Shown: positions 43,901 to 51,784 of the stretch, piece by piece | Layout: each line of letters starts with the position of its first letter | Numbering within the stretch: the first letter of the stretch is position 1 | Origin: Saccharopolyspora hirsuta | GTDB taxonomy: Bacteria > Actinomycetota > Actinomycetes > Mycobacteriales > Pseudonocardiaceae | Direction of reading: 5' to 3' | DNA length: 64,000 nucleotides | Assembly (NCBI RefSeq): GCF_008630535.1 | Contig: NZ_VWPH01000007.1 | Location: 372,001-436,000 of the forward strand | Notes under the pieces: generated by a model | Seen by the model: the letters and a program-made list of their open reading frames with translations, nothing else | What the model was told of the DNA's origin: nothing | Databases searched by the model: none | Program-made: the position numbers and the translations under genes

Positions 43901-44617
43901 ATGCTCCGAACTGCGGACGAAGAGCTCACCATCGACGAACTGGCCGCCCGCGCCGGAGTCACCGTGCGGACCGTGCGGTTCTATTCCTCGCGCGGCCTGC
44001 TGCCGCCGCCCCGGCTGCGCGGGCGGCTCGGCCTCTACGGCGGCGATCACCTCGCCCGGCTCGACCTGATCCGGGAGCTGCAGGCGCTCGGGTTCACGCT
44101 GTCGGCGATCGAGCGCCACCTGGCGCGACTGCCCGAGGACGCCTCGCCGGACGAACTCGCGCTGCAGCGCGCGCTCATCGCGCCGTGGACCGACGAGCAC
44201 GCCGAGGACCTCGACCGCCACGAGCTCGACCGCCGCACCGGGCGGCACCTGGACGACGAGCTGATCGACCGGCTGGTCGACCTCGACATCCTGCAGCGCA
44301 TTCCGGGGTCCACCAAGCTGCGGGTGCCCAGCCCGGCGATGCTCGGGGTCGGGCTGCAGATCCTCGACCTGGACCTGCCGTCGGAGATGCTGGTGCAGGC
44401 GAAGGCGATCGTGGAGCAGCACACCGCGCAGATCGCCGCCGAGCTGCGCGAGCTGTTCGCCGCGAACGTGCTGCGGCCCTACGTCGAGCGCGGCCGTCCG
44501 CAGGACGAGCGGGACCGGGTCCGCGCGGCGACCGACCAGTTGCGGCCGCTGACCATCCAGGTGCTGGTCAACGGGTTCCAGCGGGCGGTCAACGACGTCA
44601 TCCGCGACCACGTCTGA
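43901..44617 (+). CDS. MerR-family transcriptional regulator
   Basis: 238 residues from ATG 43901, with GAGGAG upstream. The DNA-binding domain is ELTIDELAARAGVTVRTVRFYSSRGLLPPPRLRGRLGLYGGDHLARLDLIRELQALGFTLSAIERHL (about 8-75), with the MerR wing sequence VRFYSSRGLLPPP. The C-terminal part is long (about 150 residues), helical and lacks Cys for metal sensing, so an organic or acyl-CoA ligand is likely. It is divergent from the racemase and upstream of the acyl-CoA ligase gene, and half-sites TGTTACA flank both starts. Confidence 0.9.
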   Translation: MLRTADEELTIDELAARAGVTVRTVRFYSSRGLLPPPRLRGRLGLYGGDHLARLDLIRELQALGFTLSAIERHLARLPEDASPDELALQRALIAPWTDEHAEDLDRHELDRRTGRHLDDELIDRLVDLDILQRIPGSTKLRVPSPAMLGVGLQILDLDLPSEMLVQAKAIVEQHTAQIAAELRELFAANVLRPYVERGRPQDERDRVRAATDQLRPLTIQVLVNGFQRAVNDVIRDHV

Positions 44618-44732
44618 TTCGGCCTGCCGGGCGATAGCGGGCCCGGCCGCTGGCCAACCCGACGCCGGGTGCGGTTTCATCGCGTGACGGCGATCACGTC
44701 GTACTGGGCACGTCGAGGGGAGCTCAGCCGCG

Positions 44733-46439
44733 ATGACCGAGTCGGAAGCGTGGGCGGCCGCCGCGCTGGAAACGACAGTCCTGCAACTGTTCTCGCGCAA
44801 CGTCGCACAGTTCCCGCAGCAGCCCGCGCTGGCCGACGGCGATCGCACGCTGACCTGGGAGCAGGTGCGGCACGAGGTCCAGGTGGTGGCCGCCGGGCTC
44901 GCCGCGCTCGGCCTGCAGCTCGGCCAGGCGATGCTGATCATGGCGCCGAACCGGGTCGAGCACTGGCTGGTCGACGTCGCGGCCGCGCACCTGGGTGCGG
45001 TGCCCAGCACCCTCTACCCCACGCTCAGCCAGGACCAGGTGCACTACGCCGCCCACCACAGCCGCGCCAAGGTCGTGGTGCTCGACAGCGCTGACCAGCT
45101 GCGCCGCTGGTCGAAGGTGCTGCGCAACGCCTCCGACGTGCAGCACGTCGTGGTGCTCGACGAGCAGGCGATGGTCTCGGCCGACGAGCGGTTCCGGACC
45201 TGGGACCGGCTGCGGGAGCTCGGCGAGCAGCGGCTGCGGGAGGATCCCGAGCTGGTGCAGCGGGCGTCGACGGCGATCGGCCCGGCGGACCCCGCCGCGA
45301 TCATCTACACCTCCGGCACCACCGGCGAGCAGAAGGGCGTGGTGCTGACCCACCGCAACATCTGCTTCGCGGCCGCCGCGCTGCACCAGGCCACGCAGGC
45401 CGAACGGCACGCGCCGCGGATCTGCTACCTGCCGCTGGCGCACATCGCCGAACGGATGGTGAGCATCTACGCGGCCATCCACGACGTCGCCCACGTGCAC
45501 TTCTGCGCCGACCAGAAGCAGCTGCCCGCGGTGCTGGCCCGCGCCCGGCCGTCGCTGTTCTTCGCCGTCCCGAGGGTCTGGGAGAAGCTCGCCGCGGCGC
45601 TCCGCGACATCCCGGCCGACCAGCGCACCCCGCAAGCGGCGCGGCGGCTGCGGTCCCGGCTCGGCCTGGACCGGGCCACCTGGCCTGCCAGCGGTGCCGC
45701 ACCGATCGACCGCGAGCTGGTGGAGCTGTTCAGCACCATCGGCGTGGACATCTTCGAGCTGTGGGGCATGACCGAGACGACCGGCTGCGCGACCACCAAC
45801 CGGGCGGGCGCGAACCGGCCCGGAACGGTGGGCCGCCCGGTGCCGGGCGTGGAGGTGCGGACCAGCGACGACGGCGAGGTGCTGGTGCGCGGCCCGCTGG
45901 TGTGCGCGGGCTACCTGGAACCGGACGGCGCGATCCGCCCGGCGACCGACGCCGACGGGTGGCTGCGCACCGGCGACGTCGGGACCGTCGACGCCGACGG
46001 GTACCTGAGCATCACCGACCGCAAGAAGGAACTGATCATCACCGACGGCGGCAAGAACATCGCGCCCACCCTGGTGGAGAGCGCGCTGCGGGCGCACCCG
46101 CTGCTCGGGCACGCGCTGGTGTTCGGCGACCGCCGCCCCTACCTGGTCGCGCTGCTGGTCCTCGACGAGGACGCGGCCCCGAAGTGGGCGCGCGAACGCG
46201 GCATCGCCTTCGGCTCGCTGCGCGAGCTGGCCGAGCACCCGGCGGTCCAGTCCGAAGTGGCCGCTGCGGTGGCGGCGGCCAACGACCGGCTGAACCGGCC
46301 GGAGCAGGTCAAGCGGTACCGGGTGCTCGCCCACTCGTGGGGCGTCGAGGGCGGCGAGCTGACGCCGACCCTGAAGCTCAAGCGCCGCGTGATCCACGAG
46401 AAGTACGCCGACGTCATCGACCAGCTCTACAGCACCTGA
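44733..46439 (+). CDS. Long-chain acyl-CoA synthetase (AMP-binding), FadD15-like
   Basis: 568 residues from ATG 44733, with GAGGGGAG upstream. The AMP-binding P-loop YTSGTTGEQKGVVLTHRN starts near residue 191. The adenylate motif is ELWGMTETTG, the hinge region is GWLRTGDVGTVDADGYLSITDRKKELIITDGGKNIAP, and the C-terminal Lys is in LTPTLKLKRRVIHEKY. It activates fatty acids with ATP and CoA. It follows the MerR gene by 115 bases and probably feeds the neighbouring acyl-CoA dehydrogenase and racemase. Two repeats lie directly after the stop. Confidence 0.92.
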   Translation: MTESEAWAAAALETTVLQLFSRNVAQFPQQPALADGDRTLTWEQVRHEVQVVAAGLAALGLQLGQAMLIMAPNRVEHWLVDVAAAHLGAVPSTLYPTLSQDQVHYAAHHSRAKVVVLDSADQLRRWSKVLRNASDVQHVVVLDEQAMVSADERFRTWDRLRELGEQRLREDPELVQRASTAIGPADPAAIIYTSGTTGEQKGVVLTHRNICFAAAALHQATQAERHAPRICYLPLAHIAERMVSIYAAIHDVAHVHFCADQKQLPAVLARARPSLFFAVPRVWEKLAAALRDIPADQRTPQAARRLRSRLGLDRATWPASGAAPIDRELVELFSTIGVDIFELWGMTETTGCATTNRAGANRPGTVGRPVPGVEVRTSDDGEVLVRGPLVCAGYLEPDGAIRPATDADGWLRTGDVGTVDADGYLSITDRKKELIITDGGKNIAPTLVESALRAHPLLGHALVFGDRRPYLVALLVLDEDAAPKWARERGIAFGSLRELAEHPAVQSEVAAAVAAANDRLNRPEQVKRYRVLAHSWGVEGGELTPTLKLKRRVIHEKYADVIDQLYST

Positions 46440-46442
46440 GGT

Positions 46443-46505
46443 GAGGAAGGGAACCTTCCTGCCATCCGCACGCCCGGTGGCGCGAGCATGGGAACCTTCC
46501 TGTCA
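46443..46505 (+). repeat. Two interspersed repeat copies, 41-base spacing
   Basis: Forward copies at 46443-46464 (GAGGAA, ending CTGCCA) and 46484-46505 (GAGCAT), between the convergent ligase and methyltransferase genes. The first begins four bases after the ligase stop. Confidence 0.93.
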
Positions 46506-46521
46506 TCAGGTGCGGGCCGCG

Positions 46522-47178
46522 TCAGGTGTTCGCGCGCTGACCGGCTCCCCAGTAGAACGGCCCCGATGTCCGGTGGACCTCGACGTCCCAGCCGATCCGG
46601 CGGAGCGCCCGGGCGAGTTCCTCGGGCTGGTGCGGGACTTTGACGATCCGGTGAGCGGTCCCGTCCGAGAGGCGGCGCTGCACGACCTGGGACTGCTCGC
46701 CCTCGATCAGCTCCTCGGCGGCGCGGTACCGGTCGTCGACGAAGAGGACCCGCCCATCCGGTTCGAGGCAATCGTCCACCAGGGACCAGAAGGACTCGAA
46801 GCGCTCGACCGGCACGTGCGACAGCCAGAACCCGAAGAACACCACGTCGTAGCGGCGATCCGGCCGGTAGCTGAACAGGTCCGCCTGCACGAAGCGCACC
46901 CGCTCATCACCCACCCTGGTCGAGGCGATGGCGAGCATCTCCGGTGACGAATCCACTGCGGTGACGCCCGTTGCGCGGCGGAGCAGTCGCGGGGTCCACG
47001 TGCCAGGGCCGCAGGCGAGCTCCAGCACGCTGCCCGACGGCTGGAACTCCTCGATGGCGGCGACCAGTTCGGCTCCCCCGGAAAACGGCAGGGCGTGGTC
47101 GTCGTACTCCGCGGCGGCGGCCCGGTAGTGGCCGATCTGCTCGGCGAGCAACTGCTCTGTGCGCGCATCAGCATTCAT
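46522..47178 (-). CDS. Class I SAM-dependent methyltransferase
   Basis: 218 residues. The SAM-binding motif I is SVLELACGPGTWTPRLL (about 50-66), followed by motif II ATGVTAVDSSPEMLAIA and FVQADLFSY. The segment YDVVFFGFWLSHVPVERFESFWSLVDDCLEPDGRVLFVDD is typical of small-molecule methyltransferases (methyltransf_11/25 type). The substrate is not predictable. It is divergent from the VOC gene, with two repeat copies in the gap. Confidence 0.9.
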   Translation of the reverse strand: MNADARTEQLLAEQIGHYRAAAAEYDDHALPFSGGAELVAAIEEFQPSGSVLELACGPGTWTPRLLRRATGVTAVDSSPEMLAIASTRVGDERVRFVQADLFSYRPDRRYDVVFFGFWLSHVPVERFESFWSLVDDCLEPDGRVLFVDDRYRAAEELIEGEQSQVVQRRLSDGTAHRIVKVPHQPEELARALRRIGWDVEVHRTSGPFYWGAGQRANT

Positions 47179-47240
47179 GCGACGAGCGTCCGCGTTGCCC
47201 CTGGGCGAAGGTCAACACCCGGAATTCGCGCCGCTGATGC

Positions 47241-47304
47241 GAGCAAGGGAACCTTCCTGTCACTCCCGGCGCGCCGAAGCTGGAGCATGGGAACCTTCCT
47301 GTCA
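47241..47304 (+). repeat. Two interspersed repeat copies, 42-base spacing, divergent gap
   Basis: Forward copies at 47241-47262 (GAGCAA) and 47283-47304 (GAGCAT), in the 230-base gap between the divergent methyltransferase and VOC genes. Confidence 0.93.
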
Positions 47305-47408
47305 CCGGCAGCGCGGGCGGGCACCGATGAGTTCCGGCCGGGGTGCTGGTCGAACGGGTGGAAGGACTGTTCGCGGGTCGCGGCCCGCGCGAGCTGGAAG
47401 GACCCCCC

Positions 47409-47765
47409 ATGACCGTCCAACCGATCATCGTCACGCCGGACCTGGATCGTTTGCAGCGCTTCTACCGGGAGGTGCTCGGCGCGGAGGAGGTCGCGCGCGA
47501 ACCTGCCGAAGGGCCCGCCTTCTTCGTCGGCCTGGAGGTCCTCGGCACCCCGCTCGGGATGGTCCACGACAAGGACGTGCGGCCCGGCGAACCGAGCCGG
47601 GTCCTGCTCAGCTGCACCGTCGACAACGTCGACGCAACTCTCGAACGGGTGGAACCCGCGGGCGGCAAGGTGCTGGGCCCGCCCAACGACATGCCCTGGG
47701 GCGAACGCGTCGCGCACACCCAGGACCCGGACGGCAACACCGTGAACCTCACCCAACCGATCTGA
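47409..47765 (+). CDS. VOC-family (glyoxalase/bleomycin-resistance fold) protein
   Basis: 118 residues from ATG 47409 with GGAAGGA upstream. The two beta-alpha-beta-beta-beta modules are seen at VTPDLDRLQRFYREVLGAEEV...FFVGLEVLGTPLGMVHD and LSCTVDNVDATLERVEPAGGKVLGPPNDMPWGERVAHTQDPDGNTVNLTQP. The conserved end DPDGNTVNL is typical. Some members bind metals and act as lyases or bind toxic compounds. The function is not predictable from sequence alone. A perfect hairpin separates it from the convergent MHS transporter. Confidence 0.88.
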   Translation: MTVQPIIVTPDLDRLQRFYREVLGAEEVAREPAEGPAFFVGLEVLGTPLGMVHDKDVRPGEPSRVLLSCTVDNVDATLERVEPAGGKVLGPPNDMPWGERVAHTQDPDGNTVNLTQPI

Positions 47766-47772
47766 CGGCGTT

Positions 47773-47800
47773 CCGGGGGCGGGCGCGAAGCCGCCCCCGG
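47773..47800. terminator. Bidirectional terminator hairpin
   Basis: CCGGGGGCGG (47773-47782) pairs with CCGCCCCCGG (47791-47800) around eight bases, between the convergent VOC and MHS transporter stops. Confidence 0.8.
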
Positions 47801-47805
47801 AGCGC

Positions 47806-49122
47806 TCACGCCCGAGCGGGCTCGGTCTCCTCGGGCTCGGCCCACCTGGTGGGTTCGCCGGTGATCACCAGGCAGACCACGGTGACCAGCGCACCGGCCA
47901 CCAGGTAGGCGGCGATGGGCCAGGACTCCCCGCCGGAGAAGCTCAGCAGCGCCGTCGCCACGACCGGCGACAACCCGCCGCCGAGCACCGAACCGCTCTG
48001 GTAGCCCAGGGACACGCCGGTGTAGCGGACCTTGGTGGCGAACAGCTCGGCGCAGAACGCCGCCATCGGCCCGAAGACCGCCGCCGATCCCGCGTAGCCC
48101 AGGGTCATGGCCAGCACGATGAGCGCCGGGTCGGCGGTGTCCAGCAGCCAGAACATCGGGAACGCGTACACCGCGAGGAAGATCCCGCCGCCGAGCATCA
48201 CCCGGGTCCGGCCGAGGCGGTCCGAGAGGTGGGAGAACAGCAGGATTCCGGCGATCTGCGCCGCCGAACCGCACAGGCTGCCCAGCAGCATCACGTCGCG
48301 GGTCGCCCCCAGCTCCTCGGTGCCGTAGGTCAGCAGGAACGTGGTCAGGATGAAGATGAACGTGTTGAAGCCCAGGTTCACCCCGGCCGAGAGCAGGATC
48401 TGCCGCCAGGACCGCGCGAACGCCTCGGCTACCGGCAGCCTGGCGCGCTCGCCGCGCTGCCGGATCTTCGCGAACTCCGGGCTCTCGGCCAGCCGCAGCC
48501 GCACGTACAGGCCCACGCCGACCAGCACCAGGCTCACCAGGAACGGCAGTCGCCAGCCCCAGGTGAGGAACTGGTCCCCGGAGATCGCGGTGGCCCCGGC
48601 GAACGCGCCGGTGGCCAGGAACATCCCGGTCGGCGACCCCAGGAAGGTCCACCCGCCGTACCAGCCGTGCCGGTGCGGCGGGGCGTGCTCCACCGCCATC
48701 AGCACCGCGCCGCCCTGCTCCCCGCCGAGGAAGAAGCCCTGCACCAGGCGCAGCGCCACCAGCAGCAGCGGCGCCCACACCCCGACCTGCTGGTAGGTGG
48801 GCAGCAGCCCGATCAGCGCGGTGCACACGCCGGTCACGCTCAACGTGATCACCAGCATCCGCTTGCGGCCCACCAGGTCGCCGAAGTGCCCGATGACCGC
48901 GGCACCCAGCGGCCGGGCGAGGAACCCGGCGCCGAACGTGGCGAACGCCAGCAGCGCGCCCACCCACGGGTCACCGGAGGGGAAGAACAGCTTGTTGAAC
49001 ACCACGGCCGCCGCGGTGCCGTAGATCAGGAAGTCGTAGAGCTCGATCGTGTTGCCCACCGCGCTGGCGAACGCGGCCTTGCGCACCGCGACGCGGTCCG
49101 GGCCCGCGGGTGCCGATGCCAT
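47806..49122 (-). CDS. MFS transporter, MHS (metabolite:H+ symporter) family
   Basis: 438 residues with 12 helices. The start MASAPAGPDRVAVRKAAFASAVGNTIELYDFLIYGTAAAVVFNKLFFP is the MHS signature (GNTIELYDFLIYG). The helix 2-3 loop is GHFGDLVGRKRML. Helix 5 has LGSPTGMF, and RLAESPEFAKIRQRGERARLP follows helix 6, as in proline/betaine, citrate and shikimate symporters. It imports an organic acid or amino acid with protons; the substrate is unknown. Confidence 0.92.
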   Translation of the reverse strand: MASAPAGPDRVAVRKAAFASAVGNTIELYDFLIYGTAAAVVFNKLFFPSGDPWVGALLAFATFGAGFLARPLGAAVIGHFGDLVGRKRMLVITLSVTGVCTALIGLLPTYQQVGVWAPLLLVALRLVQGFFLGGEQGGAVLMAVEHAPPHRHGWYGGWTFLGSPTGMFLATGAFAGATAISGDQFLTWGWRLPFLVSLVLVGVGLYVRLRLAESPEFAKIRQRGERARLPVAEAFARSWRQILLSAGVNLGFNTFIFILTTFLLTYGTEELGATRDVMLLGSLCGSAAQIAGILLFSHLSDRLGRTRVMLGGGIFLAVYAFPMFWLLDTADPALIVLAMTLGYAGSAAVFGPMAAFCAELFATKVRYTGVSLGYQSGSVLGGGLSPVVATALLSFSGGESWPIAAYLVAGALVTVVCLVITGEPTRWAEPEETEPARA

Positions 49123-49422
49123 CTGGTCTCCTGTCCATCGCGAAAGCGCCCCGGAAGCTCCTCGCCGCGAGGCGCGACGAGCCGGGTCCGGGCATCACAA
49201 TGACCAGTGATCAGCGAAAGGTCCACCACCATTTCGCGCATCGCCCCTCGGACGAGCTATGTCGAACCCGATCGAAATGTCCCTTTTGGTGACCGTTCGT
49301 GCAGCAAACCTGCTCAGGTGAACCCCTTTCCGGTGGTCCGGGGGCGCGAAGTGCGGCGCTTCGGAGAGCCGCGGCGATAAAGGGAAGCGGAATGTCTCTC
49401 CAAACCCAGGAGGATTGACGAG
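49123..49422. other. 300-base divergent promoter region
   Basis: This region lies between the divergent MHS transporter and SSI genes and is moderately A/T-rich around 49200-49300. GGGAAGCGG and CCAGGAGGATTGACGAG precede the SSI start. No repeat copy and no clear dyad were seen. Confidence 0.4.
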
Positions 49423-49833
49423 ATGGTTGAAACACGGCTCACCGGCCGCATCTTCCTCGCCGCAGCGACCCTCGCGGGCACCGCACTCGTCCCGGCGCTG
49501 GCCAACGCGGAACCCGCGGCCGACGTGAACTGGAGCACGCTGAACCTCACCGTCAGCACCGAGAACCGCGGCGAGGCGCCGCGAACCGCGGTGCTGAGCT
49601 GTCATCCGGTGGGTGGCTCGCACCCGCACGCCAAGTCCGCGTGCCAGACGCTCTCCGCGGTCGACGGCGACCTCAACCTGCTCGGCGAAGGGCAGGCCAT
49701 GTGCACCCTCATCCACCAGCCGGTGACCTACACCGCGCGCGGCTACTGGCAGGGACGGCCGGTCGCCTTCGAGAAGACCTACTCGAACAAGTGCATCGCG
49801 GAGGCCTCCACCGGCAAGGTGTTCGCCTTCTGA
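49423..49833 (+). CDS. Secreted subtilisin-inhibitor-like protein (SSI family, I16)
   Basis: 136 residues from ATG 49423, preceded by AGGAGG. The signal peptide spans about residues 1-30 (FLAAATLAGTALVPALANAE). The mature domain matches SSI: LTVSTENRGEAPRTAVLSCHPVGGSHPHAKSACQTL, then MCTLIHQPVTYTARGYWQGRPVAFEKTYSNKCIAEASTGKVFAF. The four cysteines (60, 74, 94, 124) fit the two known disulfides. The reactive loop reads Cys94-Thr-Leu96-Ile97-His, where SSI has Cys-Pro-Met-Val-Tyr, so P1 is Leu and P2 is Thr rather than Pro. It would inhibit subtilisin- or chymotrypsin-like proteases outside the cell. A terminator hairpin follows closely. Confidence 0.92.
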   Translation: MVETRLTGRIFLAAATLAGTALVPALANAEPAADVNWSTLNLTVSTENRGEAPRTAVLSCHPVGGSHPHAKSACQTLSAVDGDLNLLGEGQAMCTLIHQPVTYTARGYWQGRPVAFEKTYSNKCIAEASTGKVFAF

Positions 49834-49838
49834 CCAGC

Positions 49839-49871
49839 GCGTCGGGCCCCGCGCCGCGCGGGGCCCGACGC
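49839..49871. terminator. Perfect GC-rich hairpin after the SSI gene
   Basis: GCGTCGGGCCCCGCG (49839-49853) pairs exactly with its complement at 49857-49871 across a 3-base loop, six bases beyond the stop. Confidence 0.8.
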
Positions 49872-49907
49872 TGCCGTCACGCTCCGCACCCGGGTTACCG
49901 TGGGCGC

Positions 49908-50300
49908 ATGGCAACCGACCGGGAAGATCGCGATCCGCGCTGGCCCAAGCAGCTCTACGCGCAGGGCGAGGAACCCGACCCCCGGTTCACCCTCGCCAAC
50001 GAACGCACCTTCCTGGCCTGGATCCGCACCGCGCTCGCGCTGATGGCGGGCGGCGTCGGGATCGAAGCGCTCAACGCGGTCACCGGCCACCCGAATCCAC
50101 TCCGGACAGCGCTGGCGGTGGCGCTGCTGCTCGCCGGAGTGCTGTGCAGCGCAACGGCTTTCACCCGGTGGATGACCACCGAACGCGCCTTGCGGAAGGG
50201 ACGCCCACTGCCCGCGCCGCGCCTGGCCCCGGTGCTCGGGTACGGGCTGGGCGTGATCGGGGTGGCGGCCTGCGTCCTGCTGTTCGTCACCGGGATCTGA
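49908..50300 (+). CDS. DUF202 (YidH-like) membrane protein
   Basis: 130 residues from ATG 49908. The DUF202 motif is DPRFTLANERTFLAWIRTALALMAGGVGIEAL, followed by two more membrane helices (TALAVALLLAGVLCSATAFTRWM and LAPVLGYGLGVIGVAACVLLFVTGI). The family (E. coli YidH) has no established function. The next gene is a second, shorter DUF202 protein starting two bases after this stop, a common paired arrangement in actinobacteria, so the two likely form a hetero-oligomer. Confidence 0.88.
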   Translation: MATDREDRDPRWPKQLYAQGEEPDPRFTLANERTFLAWIRTALALMAGGVGIEALNAVTGHPNPLRTALAVALLLAGVLCSATAFTRWMTTERALRKGRPLPAPRLAPVLGYGLGVIGVAACVLLFVTGI

Positions 50301-50302
50301 TC

Positions 50303-50635
50303 ATGTCGGAGCGGCCCGACGGCCCGTGGGATCCGGGCCTGCAGATCGAGCGCACCACCCTGGCATGGTTGCGGACGACGCTCGCGTTCGTCGTGGGGCT
50401 GCTGGTTCTCCTGCGCCTCATCGGCCACGAGAGCGCCCTGGCCGCGCTGATCTGCGCGCTGCTCACGCTGCCGCTCGGCCTCGCCATCAGCTGGCTGGTC
50501 TGGCGCCGCCACCTCCACAGCGAACGCCGCCTGCGCGAACGCGCGCCCCTCCCCGGCGCCGCGCTGCCAGCCGCGGTGACCGCGTTGGCGGTGCTGGCAG
50601 GCGGCGCAGGCCTGGCCTACGTGCTGTTCTCCTGA
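50303..50635 (+). CDS. DUF202 (YidG-like) membrane protein
   Basis: 110 residues from ATG 50303, two bases after the previous stop. The motif LQIERTTLAWLRTTLAFVVGLLVLLRLIG is the DUF202 hallmark (ERTxLAWxRT). Helices LAALICALLTLPLGLAISWLVW and LPAAVTALAVLAGGAGLAYVLF follow. It pairs with the upstream DUF202 gene. The function is unknown. It is convergent with the ohr gene, and their stops are two bases apart. Confidence 0.87.
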   Translation: MSERPDGPWDPGLQIERTTLAWLRTTLAFVVGLLVLLRLIGHESALAALICALLTLPLGLAISWLVWRRHLHSERRLRERAPLPGAALPAAVTALAVLAGGAGLAYVLFS

Positions 50636-50637
50636 GC

Positions 50638-51057
50638 TCAGGCCACCCGCAGGTCGATTTCGACGTTGCCGCGCACCGCGTTCGAGTACGGGCAGACCTC
50701 GTCGGCCGCCGCGGCCAGTTCCTGAGCCCGCTCCCCCGGCACGCCGGGCAGGTCGACGACAAGGCCGACGCTGAGGCCGTAACCGCCGTTGCCATTGGGG
50801 CCGATGCCGACCTGGGCGGTCACCTGCGAACCGGTGATGTCGACCTTCGCGCGACGGGCGACGAGCTGCAGCGCGCTGTGGAAGCACGCCGCGTACCCGG
50901 CGGCGAACAGCTGCTCGGGGTTGGTCGCGGCACCACCCGGCCCGCCCAACTCCTTCGGCACTGCGAGGTCCAGGTCTAGGACACCGTCCGAAGACCGGGT
51001 GTGCCCGTCACGCCCAGCACCGGTTGCTGTCGCTTCCGCCGTGTAGAGAACTGTCAT
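50638..51057 (-). CDS. ohr: Organic hydroperoxide resistance protein Ohr (OsmC family)
   Basis: 139 residues from ATG 51057. The catalytic cysteines are Cys58 (GYAACFHSAL) and Cys122 (ADEVCPYSNA), as in Ohr peroxidases. LYTAEATATGAGRDGHTRSSDGVLDLDLAVPKELGG is the typical N-terminus. It reduces organic hydroperoxides with a lipoylated-protein-derived reductant. Its start overlaps the ohrR stop (ATGA), so both are one transcript. The regulator is expected to repress at the dyad 51551-51571. Confidence 0.95.
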   Translation of the reverse strand: MTVLYTAEATATGAGRDGHTRSSDGVLDLDLAVPKELGGPGGAATNPEQLFAAGYAACFHSALQLVARRAKVDITGSQVTAQVGIGPNGNGGYGLSVGLVVDLPGVPGERAQELAAAADEVCPYSNAVRGNVEIDLRVA

Positions 51058-51533
51058 CGCTGCGACTCCTGCTTCGATTCGGCATGCGCTTCCGCCGCCG
51101 CGTCCAGCGCGGCGGTCAACTGCTCCAATGTGGACCGCAGCTCGACGACTCCGTCGAGCTCCAGACCGGTCGCGGCGAGCATCCGCCCCGGGATCTCCCG
51201 GGCGCGCTCCTTCAGATCTCGTCCTTCGCCGGTCAACGCGACGAACACGGACCGCTCGTCGTCCGAACTGCGCTCCCGCACGACCAACCCCCGCGCCTCC
51301 AGCCGCTTCAGCAGCGGGGACAACGTGCCGGAATCCAGCCGCAGCGCCGCGCCCAGCTCCTTGACGGCGAGCGACTCGCGCTCCCACAGCACCAACATCA
51401 CCAGGTACTGCGGATAGGTGAGCCCGAGCTCACCCAGGAACGGCCGGTAGAGGTTGGTGAAAGCGCGCGAAGCGCTGTAGAGCGCGAAGCATAACTGCCG
51501 GTCCAACGTCAACCGCGCCTCCGAGTCAGCCAT
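51054..51533 (-). CDS. ohrR: OhrR, peroxide-sensing MarR-family repressor
   Basis: 159 residues from ATG 51533. The redox-sensing Cys15 stands in LTLDRQLCFALYSASRAFTNLYRPFL, the exact OhrR context. The winged helix is SLAVKELGAALRLDSGTLSPLLKRLEARGLVVRERSSDDERSVFVALTG. Oxidation of Cys15 by organic peroxides releases the repressor from DNA. It overlaps ohr by four bases, and its own promoter carries a strong dyad. Only one conserved Cys is seen, so it is probably of the one-Cys class. Confidence 0.94.
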   Translation of the reverse strand: MADSEARLTLDRQLCFALYSASRAFTNLYRPFLGELGLTYPQYLVMLVLWERESLAVKELGAALRLDSGTLSPLLKRLEARGLVVRERSSDDERSVFVALTGEGRDLKERAREIPGRMLAATGLELDGVVELRSTLEQLTAALDAAAEAHAESKQESQR

Positions 51534-51550
51534 ACCCGAGACAGTAGCCC

Positions 51551-51571
51551 ACAACTAAGTTGTGCACAACT
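51551..51571. promoter_or_regulatory. OhrR operator
   Basis: Two overlapping palindromes: ACAACT-A-AGTTGT (51551-51563) and GTTGTGCACAAC (51559-51570). They lie 18-38 bases upstream of ohrR and fit autoregulation. Confidence 0.75.
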
Positions 51572-51663
51572 CAATCGGGCGCAATCCAGATGTGGCACGG
51601 GACACGGCACCCCGCACATCGGACCGGCATCGGCGTTCTGCAGGGTTGCCCGCCCGCCGGTGG

Positions 51664-51767
51664 TGGCAGGAAGGTTCCCTTCCTCACCTCAGCACGCACG
51701 TGGCTGACAGGAAGGTTCCCTTCCTCACGTCAGCGGCGCGGGCGGTGACAGGAAGGTTCCCCTCCTC
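51664..51767 (-). repeat. Cluster of three interspersed repeat copies, 41-base spacing
   Basis: Reverse copies at 51664 (starts TGGCAGG), 51705 and 51746, spaced exactly 41 and 41. The middle copy carries the extension to GTCA at 51732. They lie between the ohrR operator and the stop of sdaA. Confidence 0.94.
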
Positions 51768-51784
51768 GCACCGCCCGCGCCGGG

